From Stakelama sediminis (GTDB lineage Bacteria > Pseudomonadota > Alphaproteobacteria > Sphingomonadales > Sphingomonadaceae): a DNA stretch of 64,000 bases. The notes below the pieces were generated by a model, which was not told where the DNA came from, did no database searches, and saw nothing but the letters and a program-made list of their open reading frames with translations. The stretch covers positions 744,001-808,000 of the forward strand of contig NZ_JACIJI010000001.1 of NCBI RefSeq assembly GCF_014199335.1. Direction: 5' to 3'. Shown here piece by piece: positions 1 through 9,770 of this stretch; the first letter of the stretch is position 1; each line of letters begins with the position of its first letter. The position numbers and the translations under genes were made by a program.

Positions 1-2
1 AG

Positions 3-278
3 GGATTTGAACAATTGTCGATCGTACCCGCGCTGCTGGTGACGCCCCTCACCTTTCTCGGCGGTGCCTTCTATTCGATCGACATGCTGCCCCAGCCCTG
101 GCGCACGGTCAGCCTGTTCAACCCGGTCGTCTATCTGGTCAGCGGGTTCCGCTGGAGCTTTTTCAGCAAGGGCGATGTGTCGGTCGCATGGAGTCTGGGG
201 TTCATCGCCCTGTTCATGGCGCTGTGCCTGATCCTGATCGCGTGGATTTTCAAATCGGGTTATCGGCTAAAGAGCTGA
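3..278 (+). CDS. ABC-2 type transporter permease, C-terminal end (partial)
   Basis: Only the last 91 codons are in the window; the reading frame is open from the left edge. The segment holds hydrophobic stretches ending in a basic tail (SGYRLKS). The run TPLTFLGGAFYSIDMLP followed by FNPVVYLVSGFRWSFF is typical of the C-terminal half of ABC-2 family exporter permeases (drug, polysaccharide or lipid export with a separate ATPase). The ATPase is presumably upstream, outside the window. Its 3' end overlaps the convergent PilZ gene by 29 bp. Substrate unknown. Confidence 0.8.
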   Translation, partial: GFEQLSIVPALLVTPLTFLGGAFYSIDMLPQPWRTVSLFNPVVYLVSGFRWSFFSKGDVSVAWSLGFIALFMALCLILIAWIFKSGYRLKS

Positions 279-636
279 TTTGCGCGCGCAACCGGCTTAC
301 CTTGCGCATCGGCAGGGTAAAGCCCTGCTGCTCGGCAAGGCGGTCCAGTTCCTTCTGGCGCAACGGGGTGTCGAACAGGCAACTTATTTCGAAACCCTGC
401 GACCAGACGACCCGTGCCTTTCGCCCCCGCACACCGGGCAGCATCACCTGGAGCGGGGAGTCGCGATCGACCTCTCCATAAAGCGTGAGCTGCACGCCGC
501 CCTTGCAGATATCCACCACACGACAGACACAGCGGGCCGCCCCCTGTCCGGCGATTGTACCCGTCGCAGACGTCCGGATATGGACGGCGCCGTTGCGGTT
601 GCTTCCCGGCTTTACGCGCAATTCTGCGGAAAACAT
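250..636 (-). CDS. PilZ-domain protein
   Basis: 128 aa. After a basic start (LRVKPGSNRNG) there is a beta-rich domain with CRVVDICKGGVQL and CLFDTPL. This matches the (D/N)xSxxG strand and following barrel of PilZ domains, which often bind cyclic di-GMP. The second serine-type position is a lysine and the RxxxR switch is weak, so c-di-GMP binding is uncertain. An AAAGGGGG ribosome site lies just before the ATG. It is convergent with, and overlaps, the permease gene. The role is inferred from fold-like features only. Confidence 0.6.
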   Translation of the reverse strand: MFSAELRVKPGSNRNGAVHIRTSATGTIAGQGAARCVCRVVDICKGGVQLTLYGEVDRDSPLQVMLPGVRGRKARVVWSQGFEISCLFDTPLRQKELDRLAEQQGFTLPMRKVSRLRAQISSLADNPI

Positions 637-714
637 CGTCCCCCTTTCGCTGACGATCCCGCATTGCGTAAAACTACGTAAAAAAGCGTTAAACCAATCT
701 CGAAAATCCCGCTG

Positions 715-2577
<1,863 letters not shown>

Positions 2578-2628
2578 CGCAATCCCCCTGCCCGTTCGCA
2601 GCACAGAAGCGTCAGAGCGCGGCGACTG

Positions 2629-3363
2629 TCAATGCCGCACAGGCGCGCGCGGGATTCCCATCGCCAGCGGACGCAGGACCAGACTGTTCAGATCGACAAA
2701 GACGTGCAGCACAATTGCCACCCACAGGCTCGCGGTGGCGAGATAGGCCCAGCTAAACACCGCCGCGAGGCCCAGCGAAGCGAGCATTCCCAGCCCGCCC
2801 TGATAGCGATGCGCCAGCATGAACAGCAGGGCCGACAGCACAAAGCCCGCCAAGCCGCTCCCCGTCACCATCGCAATCGCCAGCGGCAGTGCCAGCCGAA
2901 AGAACAGCTCCTCCGCCACACCCGCCGTCACCGCCATCGCCACGCCATAACCCAGTTCGCCGCGATGCGCGGGCATCAGCGCACCGATATCGCCCAGCAT
3001 CCATTGCCGCTTTCCCCGCCGCCAGCGCGCAACGCCCGCCCCCAGCAACGCGCCGATCAGCAGCCCGACCACGCCCGCCCCCAGCAACATCCGGTCCCCG
3101 CGCGCCGCACCCGGCACGATCCCGAACACCCGCCCGGCCTGCGCCAGCAGCACCGGCAACCGGCCGACCGCACTCAATTGTTGCAACAAGGCCAGCACGG
3201 TCAGGCTGGGCAGTGCGAACAACAGCCAGCTTTTCACTACCCAGAAGCGCAGCCGTTGGGGACCATGCCCCATCGACACGCCCAGCCGCTCCGCCAGTCG
3301 CCCGAACAGGAACAGCCAGTAGAAAGCCAGCAATGCCGCCAGCACAATTATCGCAAGGATCAT
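2629..3363 (-). CDS. CPBP family intramembrane metalloprotease (Abi)
   Basis: 244 aa polytopic membrane protein with about seven hydrophobic segments. The CPBP (Rce1-like) motifs are all present: EELFFR (Glu151, Glu152, Arg156), FMLAH and HVFVDL near the C terminus. The family cleaves prenylated or membrane peptides, or serves in bacteriocin self-immunity; the substrate here is unknown. It starts 42 bp after the VOC gene stop and ends 51 bp before the CocE-type gene, so the three may be cotranscribed. No clear Shine-Dalgarno sequence precedes the chosen ATG. Confidence 0.85.
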   Translation of the reverse strand: MILAIIVLAALLAFYWLFLFGRLAERLGVSMGHGPQRLRFWVVKSWLLFALPSLTVLALLQQLSAVGRLPVLLAQAGRVFGIVPGAARGDRMLLGAGVVGLLIGALLGAGVARWRRGKRQWMLGDIGALMPAHRGELGYGVAMAVTAGVAEELFFRLALPLAIAMVTGSGLAGFVLSALLFMLAHRYQGGLGMLASLGLAAVFSWAYLATASLWVAIVLHVFVDLNSLVLRPLAMGIPRAPVRH

Positions 3364-3405
3364 CGCGTCGCCGTCACGTCCGACATCACATGATCGGGAT
3401 GCAGA

Positions 3406-3792
3406 TCATGCGGGCTGGTGGCAAACCGCCTCGATATTGTTGCCGTCGGGATCGAGAATGAACGCGCCATAATAGTCCGGGTGATAATAGGGCCGCAGGC
3501 CCGGCGCACCATTATCCGTGCCGCCCGCCGCCAGTCCGGCCGCGTGAAATGCATCAACATGCGCGCGCGATTCGACGGTGAAAGCGGCGTGAATCGGCCC
3601 GGACACTGTCGCACCGCCGCCGATCCAGAAAAACGGCTTACCGTCCTTCCCATAGCCGGTATGCGCGTGTGCGCCCGTTTGCTCGGCAGTGACTTCCAGC
3701 ACCCTATCGATCCCGATCGCCGTCAGCACGGCATCGTAGAAACCGCGCGATGCCGCGTGGTCAGATACGGTCAGGCCTATATGGTCAAGCAT
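3406..3792 (-). CDS. VOC family protein (glyoxalase/bleomycin-resistance fold)
   Basis: 128 aa single-domain vicinal-oxygen-chelate protein. MLDHIGLTVSDHAASRGFYDAVL is the classic first beta-alpha module with the metal-ligand His4 (given here as two short runs: MLDHIGLTVSD and SRGFYDAVL). GAFILDPDGNNIEAVCH carries the C-terminal Glu ligand. These proteins are small metal-dependent lyases, dioxygenases or binding proteins. A strong AAGGAGGGG ribosome site lies 7 bp before the ATG. It lies 30 bp downstream of glpX on the same strand. Exact reaction unknown. Confidence 0.88.
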   Translation of the reverse strand: MLDHIGLTVSDHAASRGFYDAVLTAIGIDRVLEVTAEQTGAHAHTGYGKDGKPFFWIGGGATVSGPIHAAFTVESRAHVDAFHAAGLAAGGTDNGAPGLRPYYHPDYYGAFILDPDGNNIEAVCHQPA

Positions 3793-3822
3793 GCACCCCT
3801 CCTTGATTGGCGACAGCGACGA

Positions 3823-4791
3823 TCAGCCGATGGTATGTTCGCCCTTGATCCAGCGCACGGTGCCGGAGCTTGCCCGCATCACCACGCTGTCGGTGGTCAT
3901 CCGCTTACCGACGCGCTTCACGCCTGCGAGCAGCGATCCGTCGGTCACACCGGTCGCAGCGAAGATGCAGTCACCCTTCGCCAGATCGTCGAGGGTATAG
4001 ACGCGTTCGAGATCCTCGATCCCCCATTTGCGCGCCCGCGCCCGCTCGTTATCGTTGCGGAACAGCAGCTTGCCCTGAAACTGTCCGCCGACGCAGCGCA
4101 GCGCGGCACAGGCCAGCACGCCCTCCGGCGCGCCGCCCGCGCCCATATAGATATCGATGGTGGTTTCGGGATTGGTCGTCGCGATCACGCCCGCCACATC
4201 GCCATCGGGAATCAGCACGATGCCGCAGCCGACATCGCGCAGTTCGGCGATCATCTTTTCATGGCGCGGGCGATCGAGCACACAAGCGATGATCTCGCTG
4301 GGCTTCACGCCCTTGGCTTTCGCCACTGCCTCGACATTTTCGGTCGGGCTCTTGTTCAGGTCGATCACGCCGTCGGGATAGCCGGGGCCGACCGCGATTT
4401 TCTGCATATAGACGTCGGGCGCGTTGAGCAGGCAGCCTTCTTCCGCCGCCGCCAGCACGGCCAGCGCATTCGGTCCGGCCTTGGCAGTGATCGTCGTGCC
4501 CTCCAGCGGGTCGAGCGCGATGTCGATCTTCGGCCCCTTGCCGGGTGCGCCGCCCACCTTCTCCCCGATATAGAGCATCGGCGCCTCATCGCGCTCGCCT
4601 TCGCCGATCACGACGGTCCCGTCCATATAGAGCTGGTCGAACGCGCGGCGCATCGCCTCCACCGCTGCGGCGTCTGCCGCTTTTTCATCGCCGCGCCCGA
4701 TCAGGGAGGATGCCGCGATTGCCGCCGCTTCGGTCACGCGGACCATTTCGAGAACCAGAACGCGATCGAGTTGATTGGAGGTCGAAGTCAT
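3823..4791 (-). CDS. glpX: Class II fructose-1,6-bisphosphatase
   Basis: 322 aa, full family length. It hydrolyses fructose-1,6-bisphosphate to fructose-6-phosphate in gluconeogenesis, in the cytosol. DGTVVIGEGERDEAPML and the metal-binding DPLEGT motif (residues 94-99) are diagnostic of the GlpX/SBPase lithium-sensitive phosphatase fold, and the C-terminal part aligns without gaps by eye. AAGGGGC precedes the ATG. It follows hom by 76 bp on the same strand, an arrangement common in alphaproteobacteria, where hom, glpX and often recJ are adjacent; recJ is absent here. Confidence 0.96.
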   Translation of the reverse strand: MTSTSNQLDRVLVLEMVRVTEAAAIAASSLIGRGDEKAADAAAVEAMRRAFDQLYMDGTVVIGEGERDEAPMLYIGEKVGGAPGKGPKIDIALDPLEGTTITAKAGPNALAVLAAAEEGCLLNAPDVYMQKIAVGPGYPDGVIDLNKSPTENVEAVAKAKGVKPSEIIACVLDRPRHEKMIAELRDVGCGIVLIPDGDVAGVIATTNPETTIDIYMGAGGAPEGVLACAALRCVGGQFQGKLLFRNDNERARARKWGIEDLERVYTLDDLAKGDCIFAATGVTDGSLLAGVKRVGKRMTTDSVVMRASSGTVRWIKGEHTIG

Positions 4792-4867
4792 GCAGCCAGC
4801 CCCTTTCGTCCATGCCGTACCGCAGCGCGATAGGCGAGCGATCCGGGCTTGTCGAGCCGCACGCGAC

Positions 4868-6160
4868 CTACTCCCCCAGAATATACATCCACATCGGCGC
4901 GCCGGTCAGGCTGGGTGAACCGCTCAATTTCTCAAGCGCTTGCGCAACACAGCGTTCCGGCCCTTCATGGGTGACGATCACCACCATCACGCTGCCGTCG
5001 GCGGCCGCACCGCGCTGAATCAGGCTTTCGATCGATACGCCCGCATCGCGCATCGCAGCCGCGATTTCGGCCAGCACACCGACCCGGTCCTGCACCATCA
5101 GGCGGACATAGGCACGCCCGCGCCGTTCGCCGCTGTCCGCCACCGGCTGCGCGGTCAGCGATTCGACCGGCATCGCATAGGCCGGGCCGAACTCGCCACG
5201 GGCAATGTCGATCAGGTCCGCGACCACCGCGCTGGCGGTCGGGCCATCGCCCGCGCCCGCTCCCTGAAAGAACAGCCGTCCGACATAATTGCCTTCCGCC
5301 ACCACGGCGTTGATCGAATCGCTGACATGCGCGAGCGGGTGACGCAGCGGCACCAGATAGGGGTGAACGCGCTGGAACAGCCCGCCCGCATCGGCTTCCG
5401 CCATGCCGACCAGCCGCACGCGATAGCCGAGCGCCGCGGCCTCCGCGATATCGGCAGCGACGACATGGCGCACCCCGCCGGTCGCGACATCGTCAAAGGC
5501 TGGCCGGGTGCCGAACGACAGGCTGGCCAGAATCGACAGTTTGTGGGCGGCGTCCACACCGTCGATATCGAAGGACGGGTCCGCCTCCGCATAGCCCAGC
5601 GCCTGCGCCTCCGACAGCACCGCATCGAAATCGCTGCCGTCGCTTTCCATCTTCGACAGGATGTAATTGCAGGTGCCGTTCAGAATGCCGTAAACGCGCG
5701 TGATCGCGTTCGCCGCCGCCCCTTCGCGCAGCCCCTTGATGACCGGGATGCCGCCCGCCACCGCCGCTTCGAATTTCAAGGCGACATCGGCTTTTTCGGC
5801 TGCCTCGGCCAGCGAGAAGCCATGATGGGCAATCATCGCCTTGTTGGCGGTAACGAAGCTCTTGCCCGCATCCAACGCCGCACGCGCCAGCGCCAGTGCC
5901 GGACCATCCGCCCCGCCGACCAGTTCGACCACCACATCCGCCCCGGGATGGCGCGCCAGGGCGGTCGGATCGTCCACCCAGTCAAACCGGTCGATATCGA
6001 CGCCGCGATCCTTGCTGCGGTCTCGCGCAGACACGGCAACCACCTCAATGGGCCGTCCCGCGCGTCGCGCAATCAGCTCGCCATTGGCGTCGAGCAGGCG
6101 AATCACACCGGCGCCGACCGTGCCCAGCCCCGCAATCGCCACGCGCAATGGTTCGCTCAT
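4868..6160 (-). CDS. hom: Homoserine dehydrogenase
   Basis: 430 aa. It reduces aspartate semialdehyde to homoserine with NAD(P)H, the branch point to threonine and methionine. The N-terminal Rossmann motif GLGTVGAGV (from about residue 11) is followed by the catalytic domain with NGTCNYILSKME and GYAEADPSFDIDG. A C-terminal ACT domain (VRLMVQDRVGVLAEIAAAM onward) suggests allosteric control by an amino acid, typically threonine. AAGGGCGAAG precedes the ATG. Probably cotranscribed with glpX. Confidence 0.97.
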   Translation of the reverse strand: MSEPLRVAIAGLGTVGAGVIRLLDANGELIARRAGRPIEVVAVSARDRSKDRGVDIDRFDWVDDPTALARHPGADVVVELVGGADGPALALARAALDAGKSFVTANKAMIAHHGFSLAEAAEKADVALKFEAAVAGGIPVIKGLREGAAANAITRVYGILNGTCNYILSKMESDGSDFDAVLSEAQALGYAEADPSFDIDGVDAAHKLSILASLSFGTRPAFDDVATGGVRHVVAADIAEAAALGYRVRLVGMAEADAGGLFQRVHPYLVPLRHPLAHVSDSINAVVAEGNYVGRLFFQGAGAGDGPTASAVVADLIDIARGEFGPAYAMPVESLTAQPVADSGERRGRAYVRLMVQDRVGVLAEIAAAMRDAGVSIESLIQRGAAADGSVMVVIVTHEGPERCVAQALEKLSGSPSLTGAPMWMYILGE

Positions 6161-6292
6161 TCGCTTCGCCCTTTACCGTTGTTTCAAATCGCTCCGCTAC
6201 TGCCGAGCCAAACGCCGCGGATCAAGCCCGACCGACGAAAGCATTTCTTGGCAGTGCCCACACCTAAGGTTCCCAAAGACCGGCGCTAATCC

Positions 6293-6425
6293 ATCCTCCC
6301 CTGCAAGGGGAGGTGGCAGGCCGCAGGCCTGACGGAGGGGTATCGCGGCTGGTCAGTACGCGCCCTTTCCCGGACGGTGACACCCCTTCGGCGCTTCGCG
6401 CCACCTCCCCTTTGCAGGGGAGGAT
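6293..6425. repeat. Pair of inverted REP-like intergenic repeats
   Basis: Two copies of one element face each other: 6293-6341 and, inverted, 6381-6425. Each begins ATCCTCCCCTGCAA(A)GGGGAGG and ends in a GGAGGGGT/GAAGGGGT-type tail. Each has its own internal hairpin (GGCAGGCC/GGCCTG in the first, GGCGC/GCGCC in the second), so the unit resembles a BIME. It fills the 281 bp between the oxygenase gene and hom. No gene or ORF with coding character lies here. Such palindromes are common between sphingomonad genes and may form RNA stem-loops that end or stabilise transcripts. Confidence 0.8.
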
Positions 6426-6441
6426 TGGCCTGCCGGACCCG

Positions 6442-7395
6442 CTACGCCTTGATCAGGCCGATTTCGACCAGCCGCTGATGCAGATAGTCGTGCGCGGTGA
6501 TCGGCTCGGGATAGCGGTCGGGATTTTCGGCGCTGACGCAGGACGGCAAAGACTTGATCAGGAAATCGGGCGCCGGATGCAGGAAAAAAGGCATCGAATA
6601 GCGCGAATGCCCGCGCCGCGCCGCCGGTGGGTTGACCACCCGGTGCGTCGTCGACGGGAGGACGTGGTTGGTCAGCCGTTGCAGCATATCGCCGACATTC
6701 ACCACCATCGCGCCTTCCGGCGGCTTGACCGGCAGCCAGCGGCCGTCCTTGTCGAGCAGTTCCAGCCCCGCCTCCTCGGCGCCAAGCAACAGGGTGATCA
6801 GGTTGATATCCTCATGCGCGCCGGCCCGCACATTGGGCGCATCCTCGGCAATCGGCGGATAGTGGAGCAGGCGCAGCACCGAATTGCCGTCCTTCACCGC
6901 CGGGTCGAACCAGTTCGGCTCCAGCTTCAAATAGCGTGCAATCGCCGACAGCAACCGGTCGCCCGCCGCGTCGAACGCTGCGAACAGTTCCAGAAAGGTG
7001 TCGCGGAACCCTGCGGGCCGGTCGGGCCAGATATTGTCGGGCATGTCGGCGGCAAAGCGGTGCCCCCGGGCCAGCTCGCGCCCGACATGCCAGAATTCCT
7101 TCAGGTCGACATGCTCTGCGCCCTTGGCGATCTCCGTCTTATACGGGGTATAGCCGCGCGCACCGCCGCCGCCTTCGACGAAATAACCGCGCTTTTCCGC
7201 TTCGGGCAGGTCGAAAAATGCGCGCGTCATTTGCCATGCGCGGTCGATCAGCGCCGCGTCGATGCCGTGATCGGCAACCATCGCAAATCCGAAGCGCTGA
7301 AACGACCCGCCAAAGGCTTCAGCGAATCCCTGCGCATCCGTCTCCGCCTGTTTCAGCGATACAAGCGGAACCTTGTCGAGAGTTGTGTCGAGCAT
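6442..7395 (-). CDS. Isopenicillin N synthase-like 2-oxoglutarate/Fe(II) oxygenase
   Basis: 317 aa. An N-terminal DIOX_N-type region (VPLVSLKQ, FGGSFQRFGFAMVADHGI) precedes the double-stranded beta-helix core. The iron triad is visible: HEDINLITLL (His-x-Asp) and TTHRVVNPP (distal His), with RYSMPFFLHP supplying the substrate or 2-oxoglutarate arginine. The family oxidises small molecules, so naming it a penicillin enzyme would be unjustified; no beta-lactam genes are nearby. No Shine-Dalgarno sequence precedes the ATG. Confidence 0.9.
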   Translation of the reverse strand: MLDTTLDKVPLVSLKQAETDAQGFAEAFGGSFQRFGFAMVADHGIDAALIDRAWQMTRAFFDLPEAEKRGYFVEGGGGARGYTPYKTEIAKGAEHVDLKEFWHVGRELARGHRFAADMPDNIWPDRPAGFRDTFLELFAAFDAAGDRLLSAIARYLKLEPNWFDPAVKDGNSVLRLLHYPPIAEDAPNVRAGAHEDINLITLLLGAEEAGLELLDKDGRWLPVKPPEGAMVVNVGDMLQRLTNHVLPSTTHRVVNPPAARRGHSRYSMPFFLHPAPDFLIKSLPSCVSAENPDRYPEPITAHDYLHQRLVEIGLIKA

Positions 7396-7462
7396 AAGTA
7401 ATTGTCCGGTACTACGATTCTGTGCAGCCCCGATACGCGCTTTGCCCTGTTTAGAACAGGGG

Positions 7463-7969
7463 TCAGCCGGAGACGCTCAGCACGCCTTTGGTCGAATCGC
7501 CGCCGTCGCCGGACAGGTCCAGCGTATAGGCCTTGCCTTCCTTCGTCGTGCCCGACAGTCCCTGCCCCGCAGCATTCACGCTGAACCCGGAATTCTGAAA
7601 CTTGCCGCGGAACCATTGCCGCACGATATCCACGGATGCCGGACTGTCGAATGCGATTTTGGCGCCGCCTTTATCGGGATTGTCTTTCGCCATCACATCC
7701 ACGCCCGTGACTTTCGAACCGGGATAGAGATGCACGCCCTCAATATCGACGTCGCTGCCGTCCAGATGCAGCTTGGGCAGGTCGAGCGAACCGCTGAAAC
7801 CCGGCAGTTTGACCGAAACCTTGCCGGTTTTGCCATCCACCGATGCGATCGTCGCATTGCCGCTATCGTCCTGCGACTGGATGGTGATGCTGGTGCCGTT
7901 GCCCGGTTCATTACTATTGCACCCGGCAAGCAGTGCGAGCGCGGGAACGACCATCCAGAACGAACGCAT
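7463..7969 (-). CDS. Hypothetical lipoprotein
   Basis: 168 aa. MRSFWMVVPALALLAGCNS is a lipoprotein signal with lipobox LLAGC. The mature part is Gly/Ser/Asp-rich and beta-like: VSVKLPGFSGSLDLPKLHLDG, then KITGVDV-like repeats of short strands. I do not recognise a family beyond a general periplasmic beta-sandwich look. A good AGGAGA ribosome site precedes the ATG. It is divergent from the efflux pump gene and 67 bp upstream of the oxygenase gene on the same strand. Confidence 0.75.
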   Translation of the reverse strand: MRSFWMVVPALALLAGCNSNEPGNGTSITIQSQDDSGNATIASVDGKTGKVSVKLPGFSGSLDLPKLHLDGSDVDIEGVHLYPGSKVTGVDVMAKDNPDKGGAKIAFDSPASVDIVRQWFRGKFQNSGFSVNAAGQGLSGTTKEGKAYTLDLSGDGGDSTKGVLSVSG

Positions 7970-8071
7970 TGCAATCTCCTGTATTAATATAGCAACACAC
8001 TACGCCGCTTTTATATGCCGCGCAAGCAATAGGGTGACGAGCAGGCGTCGATGCGCCATGGAGACCGGGCC

Positions 8072-9298
8072 ATGACCCTTTCGCCCCGTCCGTCCAGTGA
8101 TCGCGCACCGGTTCCCTTTCGGGAATTTGTCAGCCTTGTCGCCGCGATGATGGCGCTGACCGCACTCGGCATCGATTCGATGTTGCCCGCACTGCCTGCA
8201 ATGGGCCATTCGCTGGGCATTACCGAGGCGAATGAGCGGCAGTTCATCATCACCGCCTTCCTGATCGGGTTTGCGGTGGCGCAGCTTGCCCATGGCCCGT
8301 TGTCGGACCGGTTCGGACGGCGGCCGATATTGCTGATCGCGCTGTTCGCCTATGCGCTGACCAACCTCGGCGTTGCACTTTCCAACAGCTTCGCATGGAT
8401 GCTAGCGGCGCGGTGTGCGTCGGGTATGGCGGTGGCCGGCGCGCGGGTGGTGACGATCGCGCTGGTGCGCGACTGTTTCGCTGGACGCGCCATGGCGCGG
8501 GTGATGAGCCTCGCCTTCATCGTGTTCATGGCGGCCCCCGTCATCGCGCCCAGCTTTGGCGAAGCGATGCTGGTGGTGGGAAGCTGGCGCGTCATCTTTC
8601 TCGGCATCGCTGCGGCGGCGGCCATCATCGGCCTTTGGTACATGATGCGGATGCCGGAGACGCTGCATCCCGAATACCGCCAGCCGCTCGATGCAAGGCG
8701 GCTGCTGCGCGGATACGGCATCGTGCTGCGCGATCGCTATGCGGTGGGCTATACGCTCGCCGCCTCGCTGTTATCGGGCGGCCTGTTCGGCTTTATCGGC
8801 TCGGTGCAGCAGATCATGGAGGAGGTGTTCGACGCACCCGATCTGCTCGCGCTGGTGTTTGCGATCGTGGCAAGCACCATGGCGGTCGGTTCCTATTTCA
8901 ATTCACGCATCGTCATGCAGTTCGGCACTCGGCTGATCTCGCATTCGGCGCTGGCCGGCATGGTGCTGTTCATCTCCGCGCATCTGGCCGTAGCGATCAG
9001 CGGGCATGAAACGCTGATCCTCTTCATCGTCTTGCAGGCGGGCATGATGGCCTGTTTCGGGCTGGCGGCGTCCAACTTCTCCTCGATGGCGATGGAGCAT
9101 ATGGGAGAAATTGCGGGTACGGCGTCAAGCCTTCAGGGGTTTGTTTCAACGCTGGGCGGCGCGCTGATCGGCGCCATCATTGGTCAGGCATTCGACGGCA
9201 CCGTCGTGCCGCTCTATTCGGGCTTCCTGATCTGCGGGTTGCTTGCCTTTATCGTTATTCTGATCGCGGAGCGGGGGCGTATGTTCCGCCCCGCCTGA
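8072..9298 (+). CDS. Bcr/CflA family multidrug efflux MFS transporter
   Basis: 408 aa from the ATG at 8072, preferred over 8051 because GGAGA lies 7 bp before it. Twelve hydrophobic segments. ALGIDSMLPALPAMG in the first helix and LAHGPLSDRFGRRPIL in loop 2-3 are signatures of the Bcr/CflA drug:H+ antiporter branch of the major facilitator superfamily. Residues GARVVTIALVRDCF match motif C-like helix 5. It likely exports small toxic molecules across the inner membrane; actual drug range unknown. No regulator is adjacent. Confidence 0.92.
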   Translation: MTLSPRPSSDRAPVPFREFVSLVAAMMALTALGIDSMLPALPAMGHSLGITEANERQFIITAFLIGFAVAQLAHGPLSDRFGRRPILLIALFAYALTNLGVALSNSFAWMLAARCASGMAVAGARVVTIALVRDCFAGRAMARVMSLAFIVFMAAPVIAPSFGEAMLVVGSWRVIFLGIAAAAAIIGLWYMMRMPETLHPEYRQPLDARRLLRGYGIVLRDRYAVGYTLAASLLSGGLFGFIGSVQQIMEEVFDAPDLLALVFAIVASTMAVGSYFNSRIVMQFGTRLISHSALAGMVLFISAHLAVAISGHETLILFIVLQAGMMACFGLAASNFSSMAMEHMGEIAGTASSLQGFVSTLGGALIGAIIGQAFDGTVVPLYSGFLICGLLAFIVILIAERGRMFRPA

Positions 9299-9319
9299 CC
9301 GCTTCTTTGCATTTCCGGG

Positions 9320-9344
9320 GGAACGCCCGCGCGCCTTCGCCGTT
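9320..9344 (+). promoter_or_regulatory. Candidate EcfG (general stress response) promoter
   Basis: GGAAC at 9320-9324 and CGTT at 9341-9344 are separated by exactly 16 bp. This matches the GGAAC-N16/17-CGTT consensus recognised by the alphaproteobacterial general stress sigma factor EcfG. A start site about 7 bp after CGTT would leave a short leader ending in AAGGAG/GAGG before the acidic-protein ATG at 9384. Match is exact; use in vivo is inferred. Confidence 0.7.
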
Positions 9345-9383
9345 TCGAATATATTCGATCAATCCAAGGAGTGAGGTGCAATC

Positions 9384-9725
9384 ATGGGCGGGCATCAGGT
9401 ATCGGGACAAGGCCCCAATGACGATGGCTATGACGAAAACGGCTATGACGAGAGCCAGCGCGCCGAAATCCTCGAAACCACGCGCACCGGCCCGCATGAC
9501 GGCTCGGTCGTAACCGACCTCGACCCTGATCTGCACGACAGCATGGAGGATGAGGAGGACGAAGACGATATCGAGATGACCGACAGCAGCGTCACCGTCG
9601 AAGATGACGACCGGCGCGAGAGTCGCGAGGATATGGCCGAGGACGACGTACAGGACGAATTCGACGACGGCAGCATCGACCGCGATGACCTGGACGATGC
9701 CGACGAACGCGCAATCGAACCCTGA
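9384..9725 (+). CDS. Very acidic hypothetical protein, likely stress-induced
   Basis: 113 aa. About a third of residues are Asp or Glu, with runs such as MEDEEDEDDIEM and DDLDDADE, no cysteine and no hydrophobic segment. It is predicted disordered, cytosolic and strongly negative. I do not recognise a named family. The ATG at 9384 follows AAGGAG and GAGG. The EcfG-type promoter 40 bp upstream argues that it is a real gene, induced in stress or stationary phase. It could be a charge-based chaperone-like or DNA-mimic protein, but nothing in the sequence decides this. Confidence 0.75.
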   Translation: MGGHQVSGQGPNDDGYDENGYDESQRAEILETTRTGPHDGSVVTDLDPDLHDSMEDEEDEDDIEMTDSSVTVEDDDRRESREDMAEDDVQDEFDDGSIDRDDLDDADERAIEP

Positions 9726-9770
9726 CATCGGGCTCACCCGTCTTCCAACACTATCTCTACGAAGGTCGCC

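Noticed and set aside
7428..7465. CCCTGTT/AACAGGG hairpin near 7,450 as a terminator
   Set aside because: Only a 7-bp stem with a 3-nt loop and no T tract on either strand.
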